DNA of 64,000 nt from contig NZ_CP064760.1 in the NCBI RefSeq assembly GCF_015565955.1, positions 496,001-560,000 of the forward strand, given 5' to 3'. The notes beneath the pieces are model-generated. The model had not been told where the DNA came from, did not search any database, and saw nothing but the letters and a program-made list of their open reading frames with translations. Source of the stretch: Microbacterium schleiferi (GTDB lineage: Bacteria; Actinomycetota; Actinomycetes; Actinomycetales; Microbacteriaceae). Position numbers and translations under genes: made by a program. Position 1 is the first letter of the stretch, and the number at the start of each line of letters is the position of its first letter. This document shows, piece after piece, positions 53,091 to 62,535 of the stretch.

Positions 53091-53537
53091 GTGACGCGCA
53101 CATTCACCCCCAAGGCTGGCGAAATCCAGCGCGAATGGCTCGTGATCGACGCCACCGACGTCGTTCTCGGCCGTCTCGCCTCCCACGCCGCAGCGCTCCT
53201 GCGCGGCAAGCACAAGGCGACCTTCGCCCCCCACGTTGACACCGGTGACCACGTCATCATCATCAACGCCGAAAAGGTCGCCCTCACCGGCCAGAAGCTC
53301 GAGAAGAAGATGGCTTACCGCCACTCCGGTTACCCGGGCGGCCTCAAGGCTGTCGCGTACGGCGAGCTGCTCGAGAAGAACCCGGCCCGCGCCGTCGAGA
53401 AGGCCATCCGCGGCATGCTCCCCAAGAACAGCCTGGGTCGCCAGCAGCTGTCCAAGCTGAAGGTCTATGCCGGTGCCGAGCACCCGCACGCCGCTCAGCA
53501 GCCCAAGACATACACGCTCGACCAGGTCGCCCAGTAA
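53091..53537 (+). CDS. rplM: Ribosomal protein L13
   Basis: This 148-residue protein of the large ribosomal subunit is recognised by [39 protein letters not shown] and [21 protein letters not shown]. The GTG at 53091 is chosen because the protein then begins as L13 does; upstream codons belong to the leader. About 144 bases of leader separate it from the LuxR relic. It is followed by rpsI with 28 bases between, the conserved bacterial pair. Confidence 0.97.
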   Translation: MTRTFTPKAGEIQREWLVIDATDVVLGRLASHAAALLRGKHKATFAPHVDTGDHVIIINAEKVALTGQKLEKKMAYRHSGYPGGLKAVAYGELLEKNPARAVEKAIRGMLPKNSLGRQQLSKLKVYAGAEHPHAAQQPKTYTLDQVAQ

Positions 53538-53565
53538 GCGCCGGACAGACCAGAAGGACATACTC

Positions 53566-54047
53566 GTGGCGAACGACACCACCGCAACCGAGCCCACCAG
53601 CTACACCACCGAATCCTCCGTCGACGTCGAGGCTGTCGAGGCTGCGCGCCCCGTCCTCAACGTTCCCGGCGCGGCAGTCGGCCGCCGCAAGGAGGCCATC
53701 GCACGCGTGCGCCTGGTCCCCGGCACCGGCACCATCACCGTCAACGGCCGCACGTTCGAGGACTACTTCCCGAACAAGCTGCACCAGCAGCTCGTGACCG
53801 ACCCCTTCACGCTGCTCAACCTCACCGGCGCGTACGACGTCATCGCCCGCATCCAGGGTGGTGGCCCTCGGGCCAGGCAGGCGCCCTGCGCCTGGGCATC
53901 GCTCGCGCACTCAACGAGATCGACGCCGAGAACAACCGCCCCGCCCTGAAGAAGGCCGGCTTCCTCTCGCGCGACGCGCGCGTCAAGGAGCGCAAGAAGG
54001 CCGGTCTCAAGAAGGCGCGCAAGGCTCCGCAGTACTCGAAGCGTTAA
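53566..54047 (+). CDS. rpsI: Ribosomal protein S9, frameshifted in this sequence
   Basis: The GTG at 53566 starts a 160-residue S9: [19 protein letters not shown] and [18 protein letters not shown] are intact, then the frame breaks after IQGGG. The end in another frame is normal ([35 protein letters not shown]). Adding one C to the CCC run at 53865-53867 restores [18 protein letters not shown], the conserved S9 core. S9 is essential or near-essential and single-copy, so the frameshift is almost surely an error in the sequence, not a mutation in the cell. The unusual acidic N-terminal extension of about 30 residues is common in actinobacteria. Confidence 0.95.
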
Positions 54048-54067
54048 TCGCTTCGCGCACCCGCACC

Positions 54068-55432
54068 ATGCCGCTGTTCGGCACGGACGGCGTTCGAGGG
54101 CTTGCCAACGGCACCCTTACCGCCGATCTCGCTCTATCCCTGGCTCAGGCGACGGCTGTCGTCCTGGGCCAGGGACGCACCGCCGACGCTCGCCGCGCCG
54201 CGGGCAAGCGGCTCACCGCCGTCGTCGCCCGTGACCCGCGTGTGTCGGGGGAGTTTCTGGTCGCCGCGGTCTCGGCGGGCTTGGCATCCTCGGGCGTAGA
54301 CGTCCTGGACGCCGGCGTGCTGCCGACCCCGGCGCTGGCCTATCTCATCGGCGACCACGACGCGGACTTCGGCGTCATGGTCTCGGCATCCCACAACCCC
54401 GCACCCGACAACGGGATCAAGATCTTCGCTCGCGGCGGCGTGAAGCTGCCCGACGTTGTCGAGGCCCGCATCGAGGCCGCCATGAGCGGTGAGAAGCTGC
54501 AGCCCACCGGCGCCGGCGTCGGGAGGATCGCTCGATTCTCGGACGCCGAGGACCGGTACGTGCTGCACCTGCTGCAGTCGCTGCCGCACCGGCTCGAGGG
54601 CTTGCACGTCGTGCTTGACTGCGCGCACGGCGCGGCATCCGGCGTCTCCCCGCAGACCTTCTCGGATGCCGGGGCCCGCGTGACCGTCATCGGCGCCGAC
54701 CCCGACGGCCTGAACATCAACGACGGCGTCGGCTCGACGCACCTCGACCAGCTCGCTGCGGCAGTCATCGCCCACGGCGCCAACCTCGGTATCGCCCACG
54801 ATGGCGACGCCGACCGGTGCCTGGCCGTGGATGCTGCGGGTCAGGTCATCGACGGCGACCAGATCATGGCGATCCTCGCCGTCTCGCTCAAGGAACGTGG
54901 CGAGCTCGTTGACGACACGCTCGTCGCGACCGTCATGAGTAACCTCGGCCTGCACCGCGCGATGGCCGCACAGGGCATCCATGTCGAACAGACCGCCGTC
55001 GGCGACCGATACGTGCTTGAGCGCATGAACGAGGGCGGCTTCGCGCTCGGCGGCGAGCAGTCGGGCCACGTCATCATGTCGCGGTTCGCCACCACCGGCG
55101 ACGGGCTGCTCACGGGACTACACCTCATGTCGGAGATGGCCCGTACCGGCCGCACGCTCGCCGAGCTCGCCTCGGTCATGACGGTGTACCCGCAGGTGCT
55201 CGTGAACGTGAAGGGTGTCGACCGGTCGATGGTTGCGACAGACGAGACCGTGCAGGATGCCGTTGCCCGCGCATCCGCGGCCCTGGGTCTGTCGGGTCGT
55301 GTCTTGCTGCGCCCGTCGGGAACCGAGCCGCTCGTGCGGGTCATGGTCGAAGCCGCTGACGCCGACACCGCCAACGCGCACGCCGAAGCGATCGCCGACG
55401 TCGTCCGCGAACGCCTCAGCCTCCCCGCCTGA
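54068..55432 (+). CDS. glmM: Phosphoglucosamine mutase
   Basis: This 454-residue enzyme converts glucosamine-6-phosphate to glucosamine-1-phosphate for UDP-GlcNAc and peptidoglycan. It begins [18 protein letters not shown], has the phosphoserine loop [14 protein letters not shown] near residue 104, the metal loop DGDADRCL, the sugar loop GGEQSGHVI and the phosphate-binding [12 protein letters not shown]. Length is standard. It starts 20 bases after rpsI and is probably cotranscribed with it, an order conserved in actinobacteria. Together with glmS downstream it supplies amino sugars. Confidence 0.97.
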   Translation: MPLFGTDGVRGLANGTLTADLALSLAQATAVVLGQGRTADARRAAGKRLTAVVARDPRVSGEFLVAAVSAGLASSGVDVLDAGVLPTPALAYLIGDHDADFGVMVSASHNPAPDNGIKIFARGGVKLPDVVEARIEAAMSGEKLQPTGAGVGRIARFSDAEDRYVLHLLQSLPHRLEGLHVVLDCAHGAASGVSPQTFSDAGARVTVIGADPDGLNINDGVGSTHLDQLAAAVIAHGANLGIAHDGDADRCLAVDAAGQVIDGDQIMAILAVSLKERGELVDDTLVATVMSNLGLHRAMAAQGIHVEQTAVGDRYVLERMNEGGFALGGEQSGHVIMSRFATTGDGLLTGLHLMSEMARTGRTLAELASVMTVYPQVLVNVKGVDRSMVATDETVQDAVARASAALGLSGRVLLRPSGTEPLVRVMVEAADADTANAHAEAIADVVRERLSLPA

Positions 55433-55655
55433 GGCGCCGGTCCGCGGCATCCGCCCTCGGCCTCGCGCTTCCGGCAGCACCGGACGGAACCGCGCGTGGC
55501 TAACTCCGCATTGCCGCACGGAATCCTGGTGTCGGCACCGCCGAGTGGCACGCGAGCCATCGATCTTGAGGAGTTAGCGACGGCCCGCGGGCGGCCGTGT
55601 GCCGTGTGCGGAATCCGGCCTCAGCGGTGATCGAGGTTCCGGTCGGTCGCGTGAT

Positions 55656-56588
55656 TCAGCCCCAGCCCATCGACTCGATGTAGCGCAGGAGCACACCCTC
55701 ACGCAGGGCCCAGGGGCTGACCTCGAGTTCGTCGACATCCAGCGCCCGCATCGCCTCGTGCAGCACGACCGCGCCGGCCACGATCTGGAAGGTGCGGTCG
55801 GCGGTGATGCCGGGGAGCTCCTGACGGGCGGATGCCGGGATGCGTGCGAGGCGCGGGATCCAGGACGCGAGCGAGGCGCGGGGGAGCATCATCCGCTCGC
55901 TGCCCGACCAGCCCGCGAGCGGGTAGCCGACGAGTCTGGCCAGCGACCGGATCGCCTTGGAGGAGCCGACGGTGTGATCCGGTCGGGGGAGTGCGCCGAA
56001 GGACTTCGCGAGTGGCTTGAGAGTCTGGCGGGCGTGTGCCCGGAGGCGATCGACGGCCTCCTCGCCGGGCGGGTCCTCGGGCAGGTAGGCGAGGGTCATC
56101 CGGCCGGCACCGAGAGGAACGGATGCCGCTTCATCCGGCAGCTCGTCGGCGCCGGCCGCGATCTCGAGCGACCCGCCGCCGATGTCGAAGAGCAGGATCT
56201 GGCCCGCGGACCAGCCGAACCAGCGCCGCACGGCGAGGAAGGTGAAGCGCGCTTCGGAGACGCCCCCGAGCACCTGCAGTTGCTGGCCCAGTGCAGCTTC
56301 GATGCGCGAGATGACGTCGGGGCCGTTGGTCGCCTCGCGTACCGCGGAGGTCGCCGTCGCGAGAAACTCGTCGACGTTCTCGCGCTCGGCAACCGTGCGG
56401 GCTTCGGTGACGGCGTTCACGAGCGCCGCGATCCCCTCTTCACTGATCGCGCCCTCGGGCGTCAGGTACGTCATGAGGCGCAGCACTGAGCGGTGGCTCG
56501 TGGAAGCCAGCGGTCGACCTCCGGGGTGAGCGTCGGCGACGAGAAGGTGGACAGTGTTGGAGCCGATGTCGAGGACGCCCAGACGCAC
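55656..56588 (-). CDS. Ppx/GppA family phosphatase
   Basis: This 310-residue protein is of the exopolyphosphatase/guanosine pentaphosphatase family. It has the phosphate loops LGVLDIGSNTVHLLV (N terminus), TATSAVREATNG and LLFDIGGGSLEIAAG. The GTG at 56588 begins directly with this motif. It is the short form without an HD domain; actinobacterial short forms hydrolyse polyphosphate or (p)ppGpp with varying preference. It is transcribed against glmM. The 223 bases between the two genes hold nothing more than an interrupted inverted repeat, TAACTCC/GGAGTTA. Confidence 0.92.
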   Translation of the reverse strand: MRLGVLDIGSNTVHLLVADAHPGGRPLASTSHRSVLRLMTYLTPEGAISEEGIAALVNAVTEARTVAERENVDEFLATATSAVREATNGPDVISRIEAALGQQLQVLGGVSEARFTFLAVRRWFGWSAGQILLFDIGGGSLEIAAGADELPDEAASVPLGAGRMTLAYLPEDPPGEEAVDRLRAHARQTLKPLAKSFGALPRPDHTVGSSKAIRSLARLVGYPLAGWSGSERMMLPRASLASWIPRLARIPASARQELPGITADRTFQIVAGAVVLHEAMRALDVDELEVSPWALREGVLLRYIESMGWG

Positions 56589-56704
56589 GGGGGACAGCCT
56601 ATCGGTGGCACGGACGAGCCTCCGCGCACGGTCTTCGCTGTGCCGATTGCAGGATAAACGCCGGGTCAGTCGGTCCGCCGCCCCCAGAACGATGGATTGC
56701 TCCT

Positions 56705-56758
56705 GCGTTCGGCTCGGGCGTTCGGCTCGGGGCGTCAGAGGAGGGCGTCAGGGGAGGG
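56705..56758. repeat. Two short tandem duplications at the end of the YdcF-like gene
   Basis: CGTTCGGCTCGGG occurs twice in a row (from 56705), and then GCGTCAGAGGAGG is followed by GCGTCAGGGGAGG. The second duplication contains the stop codon of the YdcF-like gene, so both copies carry a TGA on the minus strand. These look like slippage or local duplication events. Confidence 0.6.
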
Positions 56759-57383
56759 CGTCGGCGGGCGGATCAGCGCAGCCAACGAACCCGGCCTTCA
56801 CGAACGCGGCGGTCTGATAGGCGTAGTTGTAGACCCAGCGCGTCAGGTTCAGGCGCTCATCGACGGGAACCACCGTGACTGCGGCCTTCGCGCACGTGTC
56901 GAAGATGTAGCGTGTGCGCAGCACGTGCGGTGTGTAGGTCAGCACAACGACGGTGTCGCCGCCTGAGGCGTAGGCCGACAGCAGGGCGGCCTCGCCCCGG
57001 GTCGTGAACGGGTCGGGGGTGCGGCAGGTCACGTAGGAGCGCCAGCAGTAGCTCAGTTTCTCGGCCGAGTCGTTCCCCGACCGCGGCACAGACACGAGGA
57101 CCCTGTCGGCGATGCCCTGATCGCGGAGGCTCTCGGCGTCTGCGATGCGGGTCGCGGTGGGTGGCCCGATGACATAGATCAGATCGGCCTGCGGCGGGGC
57201 GGGAACCGCCGGAAAGACGTACAGCGGAAGCCCGATGACGGCGATGAGGGCGATCACCGTCAGGATGCCGAGAGCACCGCGACGGGCCCACCGCGCGCGA
57301 GTGATGATCGACTCGTCGTCCACGCGTGCATCCTCCGTCTCTTCATGCGGCGACCACGGCGTCGACGTGCTCTGACGAGCCAC
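56748..57383 (-). CDS. YdcF/DUF218-like membrane protein
   Basis: This 211-residue protein has a charged cytosolic end, one membrane helix ([20 protein letters not shown]) and a DUF218-like domain with [44 protein letters not shown] and [15 protein letters not shown]. The family (YdcF, SanA, ElyC) affects envelope stability and is thought to bind nucleotides or sugar precursors. The order here, a vinculum of conserved Asp/Glu and the RGEA site, fits. A GTG twenty codons downstream is an alternative start. It is divergent from coaA. Confidence 0.8.
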   Translation of the reverse strand: MARQSTSTPWSPHEETEDARVDDESIITRARWARRGALGILTVIALIAVIGLPLYVFPAVPAPPQADLIYVIGPPTATRIADAESLRDQGIADRVLVSVPRSGNDSAEKLSYCWRSYVTCRTPDPFTTRGEAALLSAYASGGDTVVVLTYTPHVLRTRYIFDTCAKAAVTVVPVDERLNLTRWVYNYAYQTAAFVKAGFVGCADPPADALP

Positions 57384-57468
57384 AGTGTACGGGGCGTTTC
57401 GACGCGCGTTGTCACGCGGTGACCCGTCAGGTGTGGGGTGGCGCGGCGCGCAGGGCTACGATGGCCCC

Positions 57469-58431
57469 GTGCCCAGCGATGCCGCAGCCCTTGACGCCCG
57501 CGAGCAACTGAACCCGCAGCTGTACCGCGAGATCCTGCGCCCCGACTGGGCGCGACTCGCAGCTGACATGCGCCAGCCGCTCACCGAAACCGAGATCGTG
57601 TCGCTTCGCGGTCTCGGAGATCGCCTGGACCTCGACGAAGTGCGCGAGGTGTACCTCCCGCTCAGCCGACTGCTGAGCCTGTACGCGGGTTCCACCCGGC
57701 GGATCGGTGCCGAGACGAGCTCCTTCTTGCACGAGACCGACTCGACGACGCCCTTCGTTGTGGGTGTCGCAGGCTCGGTCGCCGTCGGCAAGTCGACGAT
57801 CGCCCGTCTCCTGCGAGAACTCATGAGCCGCTGGCCCGATACCCCTCGCGTCGAGCTCGTGACCACGGATGGCTTTCTCTACCCCAACGCAGAACTCGAG
57901 CGTCGCGGGATCATGCACCGCAAGGGCTTCCCGGAGTCGTATGACCGTCGCGCGCTCGTGCAGTTCCTCACCGACGTGAAGAGCGGAGCCGCCGAGGTCC
58001 GCGCCCCCTTCTACTCCCACATGAAGTACGACATCATTCCCGATGCCGTCATCACGGTCCGCCGGCCGGATGTCGTCATCGTCGAAGGGCTGAACGTTCT
58101 GCAGCCGCCGCCGTCACCGAACGAGGTTGCCGTCAGCGACCTGTTCGACTTCTCCATCTACGTCGATGCCGACCCCGAACACATCACGCAGTGGTTCGTG
58201 GACCGATTCCTCGCCCTCAAACATGGCGCGTTCGCCGACCCCGGATCGTTCTTCAACGTCTTCTCGGACTTGACCGATGAGACGGCTGTCGAAACCGCCC
58301 TGGGATTTTGGAACGAGATCAACCTGCCCAACCTGATCGAGAACGTGCTCCCCACCAAACATCGGGCGACCCTCGTGCTGCAAAAAGCTGCCGACCACGC
58401 CGTCGACCGGGTGCTGCTGCGCAAGGTGTAG
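57469..58431 (+). CDS. coaA: Type I pantothenate kinase
   Basis: This 320-residue enzyme phosphorylates pantothenate, the first step to coenzyme A. Family marks are [12 protein letters not shown] (P-loop, about residue 103), [24 protein letters not shown] and [13 protein letters not shown] at 57469 gives the family start; longer in-frame starts add sequence with no similarity. The position between the glmM and glmS genes is usual for Microbacteriaceae. Confidence 0.96.
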   Translation: MPSDAAALDAREQLNPQLYREILRPDWARLAADMRQPLTETEIVSLRGLGDRLDLDEVREVYLPLSRLLSLYAGSTRRIGAETSSFLHETDSTTPFVVGVAGSVAVGKSTIARLLRELMSRWPDTPRVELVTTDGFLYPNAELERRGIMHRKGFPESYDRRALVQFLTDVKSGAAEVRAPFYSHMKYDIIPDAVITVRRPDVVIVEGLNVLQPPPSPNEVAVSDLFDFSIYVDADPEHITQWFVDRFLALKHGAFADPGSFFNVFSDLTDETAVETALGFWNEINLPNLIENVLPTKHRATLVLQKAADHAVDRVLLRKV

Positions 58432-58587
58432 ACCGCGCGCCGGAGCCCCAGATCGGCTCGGATCGGTGGGATTCTCCAACGGGAATATCGTGGGAGCGGT
58501 CCCAGGATGGCCGTCGGCGCACCGATGTCGCGACACGCCGATCGTCATGGTAAAGATGTTTCATGCGGGGTGGTCATCGGGGGCCGT

Positions 58588-59912
58588 ATGAAAGCTCTGC
58601 TCCCTAACGGGCGTGGGCGCTTCTTCGGCGTGACGTTCCTGTCAGCGATAGCGGCAGGGGCGTTGATTGGCGTACCCGCGGTAGCCTCGGCGGCACCCGC
58701 GTACGTGCTCGATTCGGTGACATCCATCTCTGCTATCTCGGCCACTGAACCGCTCCCCGGTGCCGTTGACGGTGCGGCGGACCCGGCATCCTGCCTGGCT
58801 GACATGTCGTCGCACCTCGTGCGCCTCACCGGATCAGACGGCGATCCCGTGCGAAACCCCGTTCTGCTGGTGCACGGGTGGCTCAGCACCGCGATGCCCG
58901 AGTCCGAGGCGGGTCCCCGACCGGTCACGACGAGCACCGGCATCGCCAATTCGCCCTTCTCCCGGCCTGTCGAGTGGTCATCGGATGGCGACCCGGCGGT
59001 CGATCTGCGCTCGCTGCAGCAGCGGCTCTCGGAGCTCCCCGACACCTCGGTTTTCGCGTTCGACTACTCGTCGATGGCGGCGCTGTGGGTGGGTCACACC
59101 GCCACCGCACCCGCCCTGGCCGGAGCCATCGAGTGCCTCGCGCAGGAGTCCGGCGACACGGTCGACATCGTTGCGCATTCGATGGGCGGCCTCGCACTTC
59201 GCTACGCCCTCGGGGGTCGAACGAGGGAGTGGCCGCTCATGTCGGTCAGGTCATCACGGTGGCGACGCCGAACGAGGGGTCGGAGGTCGCCTCAGCCGTG
59301 TCGGTGATCGGGGACGCGACGGAAACCCTGTTCTCGTCAGCATCCGTCCTTGTTCAGCTCGCGCTGCCCGCGGTCGTCGGCATCTGCAACCGCGAGATGG
59401 AATCGGATGCCCGGGTCGGATGCGACATTCCGCCCAGCGTACGCACCGTTTTCGCGGTCGCCGGCGACGGCGGACAGGCGCTGCGGGCCGGCTCCGCCGA
59501 GCTCTCGAGTGTGCCCGAGTGGCCGAGCAGCCTGAACGTGCACGCAATCGCGGGCGATTACCGCATCCGACTGACGGCGGGGATCGTTCCGCCGGAGGTC
59601 TTCACGGCGTTCCGCGACGCCGCAGGGGTGTTCGGGATGGATCTGCGCCCCGCGATCGACGAGACGATCGAGGCGGGCGACGGGATCGTCGGCGTGAGTT
59701 CTGCGACCGCCGATGCCGACTCGAGCTTCGTTGCGCGCTGCGAGGTGTCCGTCGACCTCACGACGACGGACGGATCGGCGCAGTTCGGTGATCTCAGCGA
59801 TCAGTTCGGCGGCATCCCGCCGCTGGCGGGGCCGTGTGCGCACGACCGGCTGTTCGAGAACGACGACGTTGCCCGGGATATCGTCGCGACGCTCGGGGCG
59901 TCCCGCGGGTAG
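58588..59912 (+). pseudogene. Secreted alpha/beta-hydrolase (lipase-like), one-base frameshift
   Basis: The 441-residue protein (after repair) has a Sec signal peptide (FFGVTFLSAIAAGALIGV, cut after ASA), an oxyanion segment PVLLVHGWLS, and the nucleophile elbow VDIVAHSMGGLALRYAL. The frame is lost just after this and resumes as GSNEGVAAHVGQVITVATP. Adding one G to the five-G run at 59212-59216 joins the halves. Later parts contain the likely acid and His of the triad, for example AGPCAHDRLF near the end. It is probably an exported esterase or lipase and possibly intact. The stop lies in the first copy of a 31-base duplication. Confidence 0.85.
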
Positions 59913-59947
59913 CGCTGTCGCGACGCTCGGGGCGTCCCGCGGGTAGC
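59883..59947. repeat. Tandem duplication of 31 bases over a stop codon (34-base period)
   Basis: A 31-base sequence starting GTCGCGACGCTCGGGGCGTC occurs at 59883-59913 and again, identical, at 59917-59947. The first copy encodes the last residues ATLGASRG and the TAG of the hydrolase; the second repeats codons and stop downstream. Confidence 0.9.
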
Positions 59948-60033
59948 ACCGTCGTGGCGCCTGGGCGACGTGGCGCGCGTATTCCCGGCGGCGACGCAGG
60001 ATGAGCGCGTCCCGGCCCCGTAGCATGTGTGGA

Positions 60034-61887
60034 ATGTGTGGAATCGTCGGATATGTCGGGCCGCGTGAGAGTCAGCCCATCCTCATCGCCGGACTGTCGC
60101 GTCTGGAATACCGCGGCTACGACTCGGCGGGTATTGCCGTTATCGACGGCGACGGGCACCTGGGGATGCGCAAGCGCGCCGGCAAGCTCGGGGTGCTGCG
60201 CGACGACCTCGCCGAGCATCCGCTGCCGGCCGGAACGACGGGGATCGGGCACACCCGCTGGGCTACCCACGGCGGACCTACCGACGCGAACGCGCACCCG
60301 CACCTCGCCGACGACGACAAGCTCGCGCTGATCCACAACGGCATCATCGAGAACTTCGCCGCGATCAAGAACGAGCTGCGGGAAGAGGGATACGAGTTCC
60401 GCAGCGAGACCGACACCGAGGTCGCAGCGGTGCTGCTCGGCCGCGAGTATCGCGCGCACGATGGCGACCTCGTCGCGGCGTTCCGTTCCGTGGTCCGTCG
60501 CCTGGACGGTGCCTTCACGCTCCTCGCGATGCACCGCGACAACCCCGGCCTCGTGGTCGGGGCGCGCCGCAACTCGCCGCTCGTGATCGGGCTCGGCGAG
60601 GGCGAGAACTTCCTCGCGTCCGATGTCGCCGCCTTCGTCGAGCACACCCGTCAGGCGCTCGCGATCGGTCAGGACGAGATCGTCGCCATCACTCCCGGCG
60701 GCGTCGAGGTCACCGACTTCGACGGCAACCCGGTCGGCGTCGAGCCGTTCGAAGTGCTGTGGGATGCCGCTGCCGCCGACAAGGGCGGGTGGTCATCGTT
60801 CATGGCCAAAGAGGTCTCGGAGGAACCCGAGGCCATCGCGAACACGGTGCGCGGCCGCATCCGTGACGGGCTCGTGTCGATCCCCGAGCTCGACGGGCTC
60901 GACGAGCTCTTCGCGGGGATCAATCGCATCATCGTCGTCGCCTGCGGCACTGCAGCCTATGCCGGCATGGTCGGCAAGTACGCCATCGAGCAGTGGGCGC
61001 GGGTGCCGGCGGATGTCGAGCTGGCGCACGAGTTCCGCTATCGCGACCCGGTGATCGGGGCCGACACGCTCGTCGTCTCGATCAGCCAGTCCGGCGAGAC
61101 GATGGACACCCTCATGGCGGTCAAGTACGCCCGCGAGCGGGGTGCGAAGACGCTCTCGATCTGCAACACACAGGGTGCGACGATCCCGCGCGAATCCGAT
61201 GCCATCGTCTACACGCACGCCGGTCCCGAGGTCGCGGTCGCCTCGACGAAGGCCTTCGTCGCGCAGATCACGGCCCTCTACCTGCTCGCGCTGCACATCT
61301 CCCACGTGCGCGGGACGCTCAGCGATACTGAGGTTCGCCAGCAGGTGCTCGAGCTCGAGGCCGTGCCCGACAAGATCGCGCGGGTGCTCGAGGACGAGCA
61401 GGCTCACATCGAGCAGTTCGCCCGGTGGATGGGCGACACCCAGTCGGTGCTGTTCCTCGGTCGGCACGTCGGCTACCCCATCGCCCTGGAGGGAGCTCTC
61501 AAGCTCAAGGAGATCTCCTACATCCACGCCGAGGGGTTCGCCGCCGGTGAGCTCAAGCACGGCCCGATCGCCCTCATCGAGCCCGGGCAGCCGGTCTTCG
61601 TGATCGTGCCCTCGCCGCGGCATTCGCCGCTGCTGCACTCGAAGGTCGTCTCTAACATCCAGGAGATCCGCGCCCGCGGTGCCCGCATTATCGCGGTTGC
61701 CGAAGAGGGGGATGCCGCCGTGCTGCCCTACGCCGATGAGGTGCTGCGCATCCCACTGGCCGACCCGCTGTTCGAGCCGCTGCTGGCCGTCGTGCCGCTC
61801 CATATCTTCGCGATGGGCCTGGCCACGGCCAAGGGCTTGGATGTCGACCAGCCGCGCAACCTCGCGAAGTCCGTCACCGTCGAGTAG
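60034..61887 (+). CDS. glmS: Glutamine-fructose-6-phosphate aminotransferase (isomerizing)
   Basis: This 617-residue enzyme makes glucosamine-6-phosphate, the entry to amino-sugar synthesis. The N-terminal glutaminase begins MCGIVGYVGPRESQ; Cys2 becomes the nucleophile after Met removal, and GHTRWATHGGPTDANAHPH is the family signature. Two SIS domains follow (ACGTAAYAGMVGKYAIEQW, SISQSGETMDTL, EISYIHAEGFAAGELKHGP), ending with the conserved NLAKSVTVE. A nine-base tandem duplication creates another ATG-TGT at 60025 in frame; the product would be MCGMCGIVG. The start at 60034 gives the standard N terminus. Confidence 0.97.
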   Translation: MCGIVGYVGPRESQPILIAGLSRLEYRGYDSAGIAVIDGDGHLGMRKRAGKLGVLRDDLAEHPLPAGTTGIGHTRWATHGGPTDANAHPHLADDDKLALIHNGIIENFAAIKNELREEGYEFRSETDTEVAAVLLGREYRAHDGDLVAAFRSVVRRLDGAFTLLAMHRDNPGLVVGARRNSPLVIGLGEGENFLASDVAAFVEHTRQALAIGQDEIVAITPGGVEVTDFDGNPVGVEPFEVLWDAAAADKGGWSSFMAKEVSEEPEAIANTVRGRIRDGLVSIPELDGLDELFAGINRIIVVACGTAAYAGMVGKYAIEQWARVPADVELAHEFRYRDPVIGADTLVVSISQSGETMDTLMAVKYARERGAKTLSICNTQGATIPRESDAIVYTHAGPEVAVASTKAFVAQITALYLLALHISHVRGTLSDTEVRQQVLELEAVPDKIARVLEDEQAHIEQFARWMGDTQSVLFLGRHVGYPIALEGALKLKEISYIHAEGFAAGELKHGPIALIEPGQPVFVIVPSPRHSPLLHSKVVSNIQEIRARGARIIAVAEEGDAAVLPYADEVLRIPLADPLFEPLLAVVPLHIFAMGLATAKGLDVDQPRNLAKSVTVE

Positions 61888-61914
61888 GGGTCGGTTGCCT
61901 TGAGGCGGCCCGAA

Positions 61915-61973
61915 CGCAGGATGACAGGCCGCGACGTGCCGCGCACGCAGGATCTGCGGCCGTTCATCCTGCG
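61915..61973. terminator. Long imperfect hairpin between glmS and acpS
   Basis: CGCAGGATGACAGGCCGC (61915-61932) pairs with GCGGCCGTTCATCCTGCG (61956-61973), 16 of 18 positions, with a 23-base loop. It starts 28 bases after glmS and may end its transcript. The GCAGGATGA arm recurs near 59996, so this may be part of a dispersed element. Confidence 0.5.
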
Positions 61974-62055
61974 ATCGGTCCGCGTCGCGGGGGTGCGGCG
62001 GCGGTAGGGTGGCGGATGCTGCGGCATCCGTCACCGCCGCCGCTGAGGAGTGCGC

Positions 62056-62535
62056 ATGATCGTCGGGATCGGCGTCGACCTGGTCGACATCGAGCGGTTC
62101 GAGCGGACGATCGCGCGCACGCCGAAGCTGCTCGCGCGGCTGTTCTCCCCGGCCGAACGGATGCTGAAACCGCGATCCCTGGCGGCCCGCTACGCCGCGA
62201 AGGAAGCGCTCATCAAGGCGCTCGGCGGATCCGACGGAGTGCACTGGACCGAGATCGAGGTGACGCCCGAGGCATCCGGTCGCCCGTGGTTCACCCTCAC
62301 CGGATCGACTGCCGACGTCGTCGCTGCCCGGGCCATCACGACCCTGCACCTGTCGATGTCGCACGACGCGCACCTCGCGACGGCCTATGTGATCGCCGAG
62401 TCCTCTCCGGAACCCGGGGCGCGAACCCACACGGACGGCGCCGAGCCCACAGCATCCGGCGCGGGAAAGGTGTGGGCTGGCGCGGATGATGTGGGTTCGG
62501 CGATAGGGGCCGAGCAGGGAGTGCAGGAACGATGA
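62056..62535 (+). CDS. acpS: Holo-[acyl-carrier-protein] synthase with C-terminal extension
   Basis: This 159-residue enzyme transfers 4'-phosphopantetheine from CoA to acyl carrier protein. The N terminus IVGIGVDLVDIERFE holds the metal Asp and RYAAKEALIKALG the conserved Glu and Lys; the family ends at MSHDAHLATAYVIAES. After that about 45 hydrophilic residues follow, which the usual 120-residue AcpS lacks. These extra codons may only be a run-on to the alr start, with which it overlaps as ATGA. Confidence 0.94.
   Translation: MIVGIGVDLVDIERFERTIARTPKLLARLFSPAERMLKPRSLAARYAAKEALIKALGGSDGVHWTEIEVTPEASGRPWFTLTGSTADVVAARAITTLHLSMSHDAHLATAYVIAESSPEPGARTHTDGAEPTASGAGKVWAGADDVGSAIGAEQGVQER

Noticed and set aside
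53858-54067. N-terminal extension of glmM in the same frame
   Set aside because: The extension is out-of-frame rpsI sequence; GlmM proteins start with [11 protein letters not shown].
57394-57420. Seventh copy of the dispersed repeat
   Set aside because: Only GCGTTTCGAC matches before it diverges, so it may be chance or a decayed copy and was not counted.
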